Shown here piece after piece: positions 55,652-63,148 of a DNA stretch of 64,000 bases. The notes under the pieces were generated by a model that saw only the letters and a list, made by a program, of their open reading frames with translations, was not told the DNA's origin and made no database searches. The DNA is from Pontibacillus yanchengensis. Its GTDB lineage: Bacteria > Bacillota > Bacilli > Bacillales > BH030062. The stretch lies in the NCBI RefSeq assembly GCF_009856295.1, contig NZ_WMEU01000002.1, positions 1 to 64,000 on the forward strand, given 5' to 3'. Positions within the stretch are counted from its first letter, which is position 1, and every line of letters begins with the position of its first letter. A program made the position numbers and the translations under genes.

Positions 55652-56218
55652 TCATATCTCATTAGTACCATGTTGGCGCAGGGCATCTTTATTATTCCCC
55701 TTAATCTTGTAAGATATCTTTTCAAATGTTTTTAATACAAGATAACCTAGGATAGCCCCTAAAGTATTGAGTATAATATCATCAATATCAAAAGCCCTTA
55801 TTGGTAAGAACAATTGTGAAACCTCTATAAACAAAGAGCTTAATAAACCGACGATCCCAACTCTTTTTACACTTTTTAACCTACCGTACTTTAGTGACAG
55901 CACAAAACCTAATGGCATAAACAAAATGATGTTCCCTACAATATTCCTTAAAGGAACCATAAAATATGAGTGGTTCAACATACTTTGCATGCTTGTAAAT
56001 GGGGTGAAATTGTGGTTGATCCCATATTTATGAGGAACACCAATTTCAAGCGGGAAAATTGTCATTTTAATGATCCATAGCACACTTGCCAAGAAAAGAA
56101 GGTTAATTACTTCCTGCCTTAAAACGATTTTTTGTTTCTTATAAATTACGTTAAAACTTCTAATGATAAACCAGAAAGCTATGATAATTATGGCTGGTAA
56201 TAGAAAGTTTATCCTCAA
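55652..56218 (-). CDS. VanZ family membrane protein (transposon cargo)
   Basis: A 188-residue protein with about five membrane helices and the VanZ-family features H-N-F-T-P-F (~71-76, the N-x-x-P-F-like loop), G-N-I-I-L-F-M-P-L-G-F (~93-103) and R-A-F-D-I-D-D-I-I-L-N-T-L-G-A-I-L-G-Y (~141-159). VanZ of Tn1546 gives low-level teicoplanin resistance, but most family members have no tested role, so resistance should not be assumed. TTG start with GAGAGG 9 bases before it. It is the third minus-strand cargo gene, 143 bases after the DUF4179 gene. Confidence 0.88.
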   Translation of the reverse strand: MRINFLLPAIIIIAFWFIIRSFNVIYKKQKIVLRQEVINLLFLASVLWIIKMTIFPLEIGVPHKYGINHNFTPFTSMQSMLNHSYFMVPLRNIVGNIILFMPLGFVLSLKYGRLKSVKRVGIVGLLSSLFIEVSQLFLPIRAFDIDDIILNTLGAILGYLVLKTFEKISYKIKGNNKDALRQHGTNEI

Positions 56219-56361
56219 TTTGCACTTCCTCTCGATATTATTTGAATGCCGACTGATATTTATATGTTATTTATTGAAAGTATTAAATTTAGGTCGCTCC
56301 TTCTGTTAAGGGGAGTAAGAAAGATCTTATCTTACAAATAGAAAACTTTTCCTAAGTTTAA

Positions 56362-57690
56362 CTACTTGATTACTTTTTCAGTACCATTAATGATCACTGA
56401 TTTAATTTCCATAGGGTCTAAAGGTATGTCAGACTCGAACTTCATTATAACCTCTCCATTCTCGTTAATAGCTTTACTTGCAGGAAGCGTTACAATCTCA
56501 TCGTTCGTAAGCTTAACATCTACATTTGGTTTGTTTCCTTCACTTAAACTCCCTTCTCCCTGAAGAGTTACTCCTAATGGATGAATCGTTAATTGATTAG
56601 ATGTCCATCCACCCATGCTCATTTCGAATTTCATTTCTAACAATGACGAATCTTCTGCCTGTAATTTGAATGTTGTGTTCCAACTCCCTTCTTCAAACAA
56701 CCCCGAAGCTACAAAATTACCGCTTAGATCATAATTCAAATGGTCCTCACTCTCGACCTTGAAAATGTACTCAGTGTATTCTCTGCCATAAGAAGTTTTG
56801 CTACCATCAAAACCAAATTGAACACTGGAGGGTTTTATACTACTTCCAGTCTGATCAGTAAGTGTTAACTGTCCGTGACTATCAACGTAATCCTCATCCC
56901 AGCGAACTTGAACATGTAAACGATCTTCAATTAATCCAACATTCGTTACCTCCATAAAGTCATGCTTGAAAATGTTATTTTTTGATGGAGCGGGTTGGAG
57001 AACCTGTATCGTTTCTTGATTCTCTAACGAGCGATACAATTCGCCTCCCCCGCCAGGTATATTGTTCATATCCAGTGTCATTGTGTTTGCTTCTTCTTTT
57101 AAGATAGAAGAGATGTTTCTTTTTTCAAATTCATGTGTTTCTTTGTGACTCAAGAACGACTGAATTTGAAACTTAACCTTTTCCCCGTTGAGGTCCTCTC
57201 CACCATTCGCCTGAATTCTAAGTGTGGCTGTTTTCGTAGTTTCATCAAAAGCAATAACCTTGCTGTTAAACATTTGAGCACCACTTAGTGAAAAATCATA
57301 AAGGTCTAGGGTGGAGTCAATACGATCTCCCGACAAATCTTGTAGTGTTATATAGATAACAGCCATTTCATCATCGCTTATAGCAGCAACTGTCTCCATC
57401 TTGATATCATTATCAACACTCGTTTTTTCAATAGGTTTTAATAGCAAAGCGATCTCGGGACTGACTAATGATACTAAATTATTAACAAAAGGATTATAGG
57501 CGGTGACAACTCCAGCAGAAAAAAGAATCATTAAGGATGCCAGAATGGAAGTTAACCTTTTTTCTAATTTTCTCTTCTTATGCTTTCCCCCATCGTGAAC
57601 ACTTGCAAAAAAGTTCGCCCTGTCCTCTTCCTTCAATAGAGGAGATTCCCCTATATACTGATCTAACTCTGTCTTAAAGCGTTTATTCAT
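56362..57690 (-). CDS. DUF4179 domain protein, probable anti-sigma factor (transposon cargo)
   Basis: A 442-residue single-pass membrane protein: cytoplasmic N-terminus (1-~42), membrane helix (~46-66, I-L-A-S-L-M-I-L-F-S-A-G-V-V-T-A-Y) and a large outside beta-rich region that begins with a DUF4179 domain (~70-165). This organisation, with overlap by 8 bases with an ECF sigma gene, is typical for anti-sigma factors of the RsiX/DUF4179 class in Bacilli. It would hold the sigma factor at the membrane until an outside signal releases it. The signal is unknown. Confidence 0.85.
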   Translation of the reverse strand: MNKRFKTELDQYIGESPLLKEEDRANFFASVHDGGKHKKRKLEKRLTSILASLMILFSAGVVTAYNPFVNNLVSLVSPEIALLLKPIEKTSVDNDIKMETVAAISDDEMAVIYITLQDLSGDRIDSTLDLYDFSLSGAQMFNSKVIAFDETTKTATLRIQANGGEDLNGEKVKFQIQSFLSHKETHEFEKRNISSILKEEANTMTLDMNNIPGGGGELYRSLENQETIQVLQPAPSKNNIFKHDFMEVTNVGLIEDRLHVQVRWDEDYVDSHGQLTLTDQTGSSIKPSSVQFGFDGSKTSYGREYTEYIFKVESEDHLNYDLSGNFVASGLFEEGSWNTTFKLQAEDSSLLEMKFEMSMGGWTSNQLTIHPLGVTLQGEGSLSEGNKPNVDVKLTNDEIVTLPASKAINENGEVIMKFESDIPLDPMEIKSVIINGTEKVIK

Positions 57691-58228
57691 CTATATATCC
57701 CCCTAGTTTCTGTCGCAGTTTAGATTTCCCTCTAGAAATTCGTGTCTTGACCGTTGATTCTTTCACATCTAGAGCTTCACTAATTTGTTGTATGCTATAT
57801 GATTGATAATAGCGTAATACAAAAATTTCTCGATATTTAATGGGGAGTGATAGAACATTCGCTGCAAGACGGAGGTTATTTTCCTTTAGAATCACCATGT
57901 CTTCCGCAGACTTCTCCTTTTCAGAAAACAGAGTATCGTTCAAGCTAATTATACGTTTTATAGGAGATCGCAAATGATCTTTACATGTGTTAATAGCAAT
58001 TCGATACAACCAAGACCTTAATTTTGCTTCCCTTCTAAAACTACCGATTTTCTTATAAACCTTTATCAAAAATTCCTGAAAAATGTCATCTGTGGTGGCA
58101 TAGTCCTTCATGTATGTAAAAATAAGACGTTTTATCTCTTCGCCATATTGATCAATGATATAATTCATTACCTCTTCGATTGATTCATAGAGAATATCCT
58201 CATCCTCTTCTAATTCTTCTCTTTCCAA
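57683..58228 (-). CDS. ECF RNA polymerase sigma factor (transposon cargo)
   Basis: A 181-residue sigma-70 of the extracytoplasmic-function group. Region 2 (A-T-T-D-D-I-F-Q-E-F-L-I-K-V-Y-K-K-I-G-S-F; R-S-W-L-Y-R-I-A-I-N-T-C-K-D, ~45-85) and region 4 (L-P-I-K-Y-R-E-I-F-V-L-R-Y-Y; I-Q-Q-I-S-E-A-L-D-V-K-E-S-T-V-K-T-R-I-S-R, ~125-165) are both clear. There is no C-terminal extension. The start is probably TTG 58228, with a weak ribosome site. A likely self-controlled promoter lies 36 bases upstream (58263-58290). Confidence 0.92.
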   Translation of the reverse strand: MEREELEEDEDILYESIEEVMNYIIDQYGEEIKRLIFTYMKDYATTDDIFQEFLIKVYKKIGSFRREAKLRSWLYRIAINTCKDHLRSPIKRIISLNDTLFSEKEKSAEDMVILKENNLRLAANVLSLPIKYREIFVLRYYQSYSIQQISEALDVKESTVKTRISRGKSKLRQKLGGYIDE

Positions 58229-58262
58229 TCTTTATCACTACTTTCCATATTTCTTTAACTTA

Positions 58263-58290
58263 AGACGAGCACCCTTAAAGAAAGGTCCCA
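58263..58290 (-). promoter_or_regulatory. putative ECF-type autoregulatory promoter
   Basis: On the minus strand TGGGACC, 16-base spacer, CGTC. The layout (xGxxAC, 16-17 bases, CGTC) is that of ECF promoters such as those of SigM, SigV and SigY in B. subtilis. Located just before the sigma gene. Confidence 0.6.
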
Positions 58291-58370
58291 TGTTTTTCAA
58301 AATTTTTCAGGTGAAAAGACGTCATCTTAATAAGTTCTATAACTATTTTCACAAAAGTTTTTCTAATAAA

Positions 58371-58403
58371 AAAGGCGCATCAAGGAATGCGCCATCGTAT
58401 TTT
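58371..58403 (-). terminator. insulating terminator at the right side of the cargo operon
   Basis: On the minus strand GGCGCAT, 6-base loop, ATGCGCC, TTTTTTATT. It would stop helicase-gene transcripts that enter the element before they reach the sigma-factor operon. Confidence 0.85.
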
Positions 58404-58790
58404 TAATTCTGTTAAAGTTCAATATTGATATATAAAAGAGAGGAGTTTCCAAATAATCAGAAACCTTCTTCACCATTATTTTTCTTCAATAACACACCTT
58501 ATAGTTTATGTAATTCGTTTCACAAATCAAGGACTTGAACCAAAGGCAATAACATCATATATAGCCAACAAGACCCCTCCAAAAATTCATTCATTTAAAT
58601 TACATTTTACCGCTTCAGCGTTAATTTTTTGATGAACTAAATAAGGATTTGATTTCACTGATATTGTACCACAAGATTTCCAATTGCCTTTTAACTTACA
58701 ATTTCTCTTGCAATTTGGCTATCAATTACTACGTATTTTCTATGTGAATTCACATAAAAAAAGCAGTTCAATTAAGGGTACAAAATGCAA
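58404..58790. other. non-coding right subterminal region of the transposon
   Basis: 387 bases without a supported gene. It holds the AAATTGCA-type motifs (58681-58719), a palindrome TATGTGAATTCACATA (58741-58756) and GTACAAAATGCAATTTTGTAC-like symmetry beside the inverted repeat. A minus-strand frame stays open for ~40 codons here but has no start. Confidence 0.6.
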
Positions 58791-58824
58791 TTTTGTACTC
58801 CAAAACTGAACTACTTAATTGTTT

Positions 58825-58843
58825 ATGGAGCAGCTTCTTTTTT
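58825..58843 (-). terminator. right arm of the interrupted tyrS/helicase terminator
   Basis: ATGGAGCAGCTTCTTTTTT, complementary to 53154-53172. It is 20 bases beyond the helicase stop codon and ends the transposon on the right (after TGTTT, 58820-58824). Confidence 0.9.
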
Positions 58844-58862
58844 CAATTCTATATAAATGTAA

Positions 58863-61154
58863 TTATAGTACAGTATAATCGCGCCATTCTGGAGGCAATA
58901 ATATTTTATAGCTTGCCTGCAAAAATCTGTCATCTATTAATACAATAATACCTTTATCCATCTCCGTTCGAATTAATCTACCACCCGCTTGAAGGACTTT
59001 GTTCATACCTGGATAACGATACGCGTAATCAAACCCGTTTTTATTTACGTTAGTAAAATAATCTTTAATAATATTTCGTTCTAATCCAATTTGCGGAAAG
59101 CCTACTCCTATGATGAATACTCCTGAAAGTCTGTTCCCTTTTAAATCGATCCCTTCTGAAAAGATGCCCCCTAATACTGCAAACCCAATTAATGTATTTT
59201 GGGGATCGGTATTAAAATGGTCTAAATAGGCAGCTCTATCTTTTTCGCTCATATCTTGGCGTTGAAGAATCGTTTCAACGTCTGGGTATTGATCTTGAAA
59301 TGCATCATATATGCGATACATATAATCATAGGAAGGCAAGAAGACAAAGTAGTTACCTGTCTTTTGATTAGTAAGCTCTCTTATGGTTTGAACAATTTGA
59401 TCTATTGAGTTATCACGATCGCGGTACCTTGTAGATATAGGCTTTATAAAAGTTTGTGTATGATCAGAAGCGAAAGGGGAGGGGATGGCTAATTGATAAT
59501 CTTCTTCTTTAGCTCCCAACATATCCTTGTAATAGTCTAGTGGTGTTAAAGTAGCAGAGAAGTACGTTTTGGATTGATAATCCTTCCCGGCCCTTTTTAA
59601 CAATACAGAAGGGTTTACACAAAACATTTTTATCGCAATTTCTTGCCTCCATTGCTCCAGATAGGTTACGTAAGACTCATTATATAATTGTCCAATTTTG
59701 ATAAAGGTATTAGTAGAAAAGTAGGTTTCAAGTAAATGTTCGAATTCTTCCCCTTCTATTTTAGGATTTATTAACTCTTCTTCAGCGGCTTTAATAAACG
59801 TAGGGAGAATAGATAGTAGAGTGGAAGGAGCACTAGTGAACACCTCTTGCTTGGTCTCTGCCTGTTTTTCAAGAGTAGAAAATGCCTCCTTTATTGCTGC
59901 TGCTTCCTCGACAAGGTCTTTATTATGCTTGTACATACTGATGATTCTGACAAAAGAAGATTTGAGTAGCTCTGCAGAAAACATCGTCCGTGCTCGGTCC
60001 ACTAAATTATGCGCTTCATCAATTAGTAGAGCAGTGTGTTTCTTTTGTTCATTGCTTAATCGCTTCAAAGATACTCGAGGGTCAAAGATATAATTATAAT
60101 CGCATATTACCGCATCAGCTGTGTAGGCAAGGTCTAGCGACAACTCAAATGGACAAACCTTGTGTTTTTTAGCATAGGATTCAATGACTGGCTGATTTAG
60201 CAAGGACTCATTCGAGAATATATCAATGATTGTTTCATTAATACGATCGAAATAACCTTCTGTAAAAGGGCAATGCTCCTTTGTACATCCGTCCTCTTTA
60301 AAACAAATTTTATCTTTTGCGGTTATCGTAACAGCTTTCACTTCTAGACCTTGCTTAATCATAGACGTTAGGGCTTCCTCTGCAAGTTGTCTAGTGACGG
60401 TCTTAGCTGTTAAATAATAAAGTTGTGATAAATGATTTTCCCCCATGGCTTTGATGGCGGGAAAGATAGTAGAAATGGTTTTCCCTGTCCCAGTAGGGGC
60501 GTTTGCAAACAAATCACTCTTTTCTTTAATTGATTTGTAAACAGCTCCTGCAAAATAGCGTTGCCCATCACGAAACGTCGGAAAGGGGAATGTTAATGCT
60601 TGAGCACTCTTGTTTCTATTGGCTTGATGATGATGAAGTAAAATAGCATAGGGATAAAAACCTTCTAATAAATCATTTAAAAATGCCTCTAGCTCATCGA
60701 AAGAATATGTATCTTTAAAATGAAGTTGTTCATACGTATCAACTTGGATATAGGTTAATTGAATGTCTATATCAGTAAGCTTGTGTTTGGAAGCATGCAT
60801 ATAAGCATATACTTTTGCCTGAGCCCAGTGGACAGGTTTATCTTCTTTATCGATTTCTTCTATGTGCTGTTGGGTTGATTTTATTTCTTCAATAACAACT
60901 TTGTTGTCCTGGAATAATAATCCATCACATCGGCCTTCTATATCGAATATGAGGTCCCGAAAAGGGATGCGTTGTTGGAAAAATACTTCTTTTTTATCAG
61001 TGTCCTTGTATTGGGATTGAATATATTGGTGAGCTTTTGTACCTTCTGTCATGGTACTTGTGCTCTGAAAACCACTTGTAATGCTACCGCTCCGAAATAC
61101 ATACTCTACTAAAGGGCGAACGGAAGTATGCACTATATTATCGATAAAAATCAC
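58863..61154 (-). CDS. Cas4-like nuclease / Fe-S DEAD_2 (XPD/DinG) helicase fusion
   Basis: About 763 residues. The N-terminal ~170 residues look like a PD-(D/E)XK nuclease: G-R-C-D-G-L (Asp), V-I-E-E-I-K-S-T (E-x-K) and Q-A-K-V-Y-A-Y (Q-x-x-x-Y). Then a superfamily 2 helicase: Walker A A-P-T-G-T-G-K-T, four Cys for an iron-sulfur cluster (C-F-K-E-D-G-C, E-H-C, V-C-P-F-E-L), D-E-A-H box, and C-terminal motifs G-I-F-S-E-G-I-D-L and Q-A-G-G-R-L-I-R. It likely acts on DNA repair or replication intermediates 5' to 3'. The promoter at 61176 excludes the far upstream start; GTG 61154 is given, but the ribosome site best fits ATC 61145. Convergent with tyrS before the insertion. Confidence 0.88.
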   Translation of the reverse strand: MIFIDNIVHTSVRPLVEYVFRSGSITSGFQSTSTMTEGTKAHQYIQSQYKDTDKKEVFFQQRIPFRDLIFDIEGRCDGLLFQDNKVVIEEIKSTQQHIEEIDKEDKPVHWAQAKVYAYMHASKHKLTDIDIQLTYIQVDTYEQLHFKDTYSFDELEAFLNDLLEGFYPYAILLHHHQANRNKSAQALTFPFPTFRDGQRYFAGAVYKSIKEKSDLFANAPTGTGKTISTIFPAIKAMGENHLSQLYYLTAKTVTRQLAEEALTSMIKQGLEVKAVTITAKDKICFKEDGCTKEHCPFTEGYFDRINETIIDIFSNESLLNQPVIESYAKKHKVCPFELSLDLAYTADAVICDYNYIFDPRVSLKRLSNEQKKHTALLIDEAHNLVDRARTMFSAELLKSSFVRIISMYKHNKDLVEEAAAIKEAFSTLEKQAETKQEVFTSAPSTLLSILPTFIKAAEEELINPKIEGEEFEHLLETYFSTNTFIKIGQLYNESYVTYLEQWRQEIAIKMFCVNPSVLLKRAGKDYQSKTYFSATLTPLDYYKDMLGAKEEDYQLAIPSPFASDHTQTFIKPISTRYRDRDNSIDQIVQTIRELTNQKTGNYFVFLPSYDYMYRIYDAFQDQYPDVETILQRQDMSEKDRAAYLDHFNTDPQNTLIGFAVLGGIFSEGIDLKGNRLSGVFIIGVGFPQIGLERNIIKDYFTNVNKNGFDYAYRYPGMNKVLQAGGRLIRTEMDKGIIVLIDDRFLQASYKILLPPEWRDYTVL

Positions 61155-61175
61155 CCCTTTATGTTTAACAACACT

Positions 61176-61202
61176 ATTATAGCATGTACTCATATAGATC
61201 AA
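61176..61202 (-). promoter_or_regulatory. promoter of the helicase gene
   Basis: TATAAT on the minus strand (61176-61181) with TTGATC or TATTGA 15-17 bases upstream. The RNA would start about 61169, close to the ribosome site AAAGGGG (61154-61160). Confidence 0.55.
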
Positions 61203-61245
61203 TACTTTGGGATTCAAGCACCTGATTCCTGATATATATGTATAA

Positions 61246-61280
61246 AAAAATCCTGACCGAAAAATTCGATCAGGATTTTA
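61246..61280. terminator. terminator after rpsD
   Basis: Stem AAAATCCTGA / TCAGGATTTT with A-run and T-run on the two sides, ten bases after the rpsD stop codon. Confidence 0.9.
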
Positions 61281-61289
61281 ATGAATCTA

Positions 61290-61892
61290 TTAACGAGAGT
61301 AGTACTCAACGATAAGCGCTTCGTTGATTTCAGAAGGCATTTCATTACGTTCAGGGTAACGAGAATACGTTCCTTCTAGCTTTTCAGCATCGAAAGAAAG
61401 GAATTCTGGTACATAGTTACTTGCTTCAAGAGCATCTACAATAGCAGAAAGCTTTTGAGATTTTTCACGTACTGCAATAACTTGACCTGGTTTAACGCGG
61501 TATGATGGGATGTTTACACGACCACCATCTACTGTGATATGACCATGGTTTACAAGTTGACGTGCTTGAGCACGAGTACGTGCAAGACCGAAACGGTAAA
61601 CAATGTTATCCAGACGAGATTCTAAAAGCATTAAGAAGTTCTCACCATGAATACCTTGCATGTTACCAGCTTGTTCAAACATGCTATGGAATTGACGTTC
61701 GTTTAAACCGAACATAAAGCGTAGCTTTTGCTTTTCTTGAAGCTGTAAACCGAACTCTGAAAGTTTTTTGCGTTGATTAGGACCGTGTTGTCCTGGAGCG
61801 TATGGGCGCTTTTCAAGCTCTTTCCCTGTACCGCTCAATGAAATACCTAGACGACGAGACTTTTTCCAAGTTGAATCTGTATAACGTGCCAT
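61290..61892 (-). CDS. rpsD: 30S ribosomal protein S4
   Basis: A 200-residue S4 protein of standard Bacillus length. N-terminal ribosome-binding region ([17 protein letters not shown]) and the S4 RNA-binding domain ([26 protein letters not shown], ~91-116) are clear. It binds 16S rRNA early in assembly. AAAGGAGAG precedes the ATG. It is transcribed alone from 62084-62112 and probably represses itself through its leader. Confidence 0.98.
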   Translation of the reverse strand: MARYTDSTWKKSRRLGISLSGTGKELEKRPYAPGQHGPNQRKKLSEFGLQLQEKQKLRFMFGLNERQFHSMFEQAGNMQGIHGENFLMLLESRLDNIVYRFGLARTRAQARQLVNHGHITVDGGRVNIPSYRVKPGQVIAVREKSQKLSAIVDALEASNYVPEFLSFDAEKLEGTYSRYPERNEMPSEINEALIVEYYSR

Positions 61893-62076
61893 TGGAAATT
61901 TCTCTCCTTTATTTTATATTTGCATAAAATAAAAACAGTGTGTCCTTCTTCACGCTGCTCATTTTGTTTTCATGTACCTTCGCCCCAGCAGCAGAGGGTT
62001 ACACAATACACCTCTTATTCAAGAGGAACAAAATGATTACAACGGCGGCTCACCTAAGCTGCCTTTTATTTTACAC
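61893..62076 (-). promoter_or_regulatory. rpsD leader, probable S4 autoregulatory element
   Basis: A ~180-nt untranslated leader with several stems on the minus strand: GGCAGCTTAGGTGAGCCGCC, CCTCTTGAATAAGAGG and the CTGCTGGGGCGAAGG block. Autocontrol of rpsD by S4 through such a leader is known in B. subtilis; equivalence here rests on position and general structure. Confidence 0.6.
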
Positions 62077-62083
62077 AAAGGCA

Positions 62084-62112
62084 ATTATAATGTTTTTATG
62101 TGAATAAGTCAA
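62084..62112 (-). promoter_or_regulatory. sigma-A promoter of rpsD
   Basis: On the minus strand TTGACT, 17-base spacer, TATAAT: nearly consensus, fitting a ribosomal protein gene. Confidence 0.88.
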
Positions 62113-62279
62113 GGAGGTGTAGTAAAAGAGTTAGGAAGGATGCTTTGATTTAATGCTGTGGTACAATGGTAATAGGTGAACGACTCATCACTTAACTACC
62201 CTTGGGAGGATTACTTTGGACAGTTCCTCTCCTTTTAGTCTTATGTTAACAGTTTTTTTGTAACGTGTTCGGTCATATA

Positions 62280-62350
62280 GCACGAAGGAAAGTCAATTTT
62301 TCTCCCACTCACCGTTAGACAATGGTTTTCGTGCGCTTGAAGAGGGAGAA
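62280..62350 (+). other. structured region upstream of the 204-aa gene, not assigned
   Basis: GCACGAA (62280) pairs with TTCGTGC (62328), enclosing ACCGTT / AATGGT, while TTCTCCC (62300) can pair with GGGAGAA (62344). The two outer pairings cross, so they would be a pseudoknot or exclusive states. No RNA family recognised. Confidence 0.35.
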
Positions 62351-62391
62351 GTAATTATTACATTCGTTACCTTTTATTTGTGGGGGATTTT

Positions 62392-63006
62392 ATGCATTCA
62401 ACTGGTCCTTTTACTGAAACAAATCAAACTAAGAGGATAAGATACACTATTGTTGCGATATCCATTTGTAGTGTCGTTCTCGCATTTATGGTACAGAATC
62501 AGTTGCTTTTAAGTATGACAAAAGGTCAAGAAGATCAACAACTAATGATTACATCATCTGTGCGACCTAATGCCATGACGAAGGTTGCAATGATAAAGAA
62601 TAAAGACAACCAATCCTTCCTAGTACTATACGAAGTAGATCAAGAAAGCTATAAATTTACAACCACCTCATTTCTTGAAATTCAAACGCCAATTAATAGT
62701 ATCCTATATGATCAGCAAAACCGTCTATGGATAAATCAACAAAAGAAATGGTATCAGCTTAATACTTCTTTAGAAAAGATAGATTCCGTTGATTCACCGC
62801 CCGTGAATTTAGACAATAGTGAATTCAAATTAAAAAGTACAAAAAAGGAAAACGTTTATAAAACCGTTTTGCAACATAACAGTGACATTGTATGGTCAAA
62901 AACATTTAACAGCAATCCCATTCAAACTGTTTCCTTAAATGAAAAACAAGGGGTTTGGATCGTACTTTTTGAAGATGGAGAGACAAAAATTGTATCTCCT
63001 ACATAA
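62392..63006 (+). CDS. membrane-anchored protein of unknown function (204 aa)
   Basis: Short cytoplasmic N-terminus, one membrane helix (residues ~18-38, Y-T-I-V-A-I-S-I-C-S-V-V-L-A-F-M-V) and an outside domain of ~160 residues with repeated short beta-like segments (S-F-L-V-L-Y-E-V; R-L-W-I-N-Q-Q-K-K-W-Y-Q-L), perhaps propeller-like blades. No family recognised. ATG 62392 follows GTGGGGGA; the GTG at 62380 is part of that ribosome site and is rejected. Confidence 0.72.
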   Translation: MHSTGPFTETNQTKRIRYTIVAISICSVVLAFMVQNQLLLSMTKGQEDQQLMITSSVRPNAMTKVAMIKNKDNQSFLVLYEVDQESYKFTTTSFLEIQTPINSILYDQQNRLWINQQKKWYQLNTSLEKIDSVDSPPVNLDNSEFKLKSTKKENVYKTVLQHNSDIVWSKTFNSNPIQTVSLNEKQGVWIVLFEDGETKIVSPT

Positions 63007-63148
63007 CATAAGAGATTTTTTAGAGATTTTTTGCCTGAATTAAAAGTTTATAAAAAAATAAATAATATGAATAGGAAAATAAACCTATGACCGATATAAT
63101 AGAGGAAAGATAATTATAATGATTTTGTTTGGAAAAGGTGATGGATGA

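Larger units (their letters stand above)
53178..58819. mobile_element. complete 5.6-kb transposon inserted in the tyrS terminator loop, with ECF sigma/DUF4179/VanZ cargo
   Basis: Both ends are 29-bp inverted repeats beginning ATTAAGTAGTTCAGTTTTGG, 28 of 29 identical (53178-53206 and 58791-58819), flanked by the 5-bp duplication TGTTT. Outside the duplications the host sequence is a terminator split at its loop. The element contains a small accessory ORF and a transposase on the plus strand, then VanZ, DUF4179 and ECF sigma genes on the minus strand. Both ends hold several AAATTGCA/GCAATTT motifs that could be transposase-binding sites (53285, 53301, 53325; 58681, 58699, 58709, 58785). In B. 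subtilis tyrS and rpsD are close neighbours, which supports an insertion here. I cannot assign it to a named IS or Tn family. Confidence 0.92.

Noticed and set aside
58570..58610. GGAGGGG followed by TTG on the minus strand near 58583
   Set aside because: The frame has only 14 codons before a stop.
58640..58735. Minus-strand open stretch of ~40 codons in the transposon's right end, rich in Asn, Lys and Cys
   Set aside because: No start codon or ribosome site, and it covers the repeated AAATTGCA-type motifs; more likely end sequences than a gene.
53178..58819. Composite transposon or integrative element reading of the insertion
   Set aside because: There is a single transposase, no integrase, no tRNA attachment site and no second IS copy; one pair of inverted repeats with a 5-bp duplication bounds everything.
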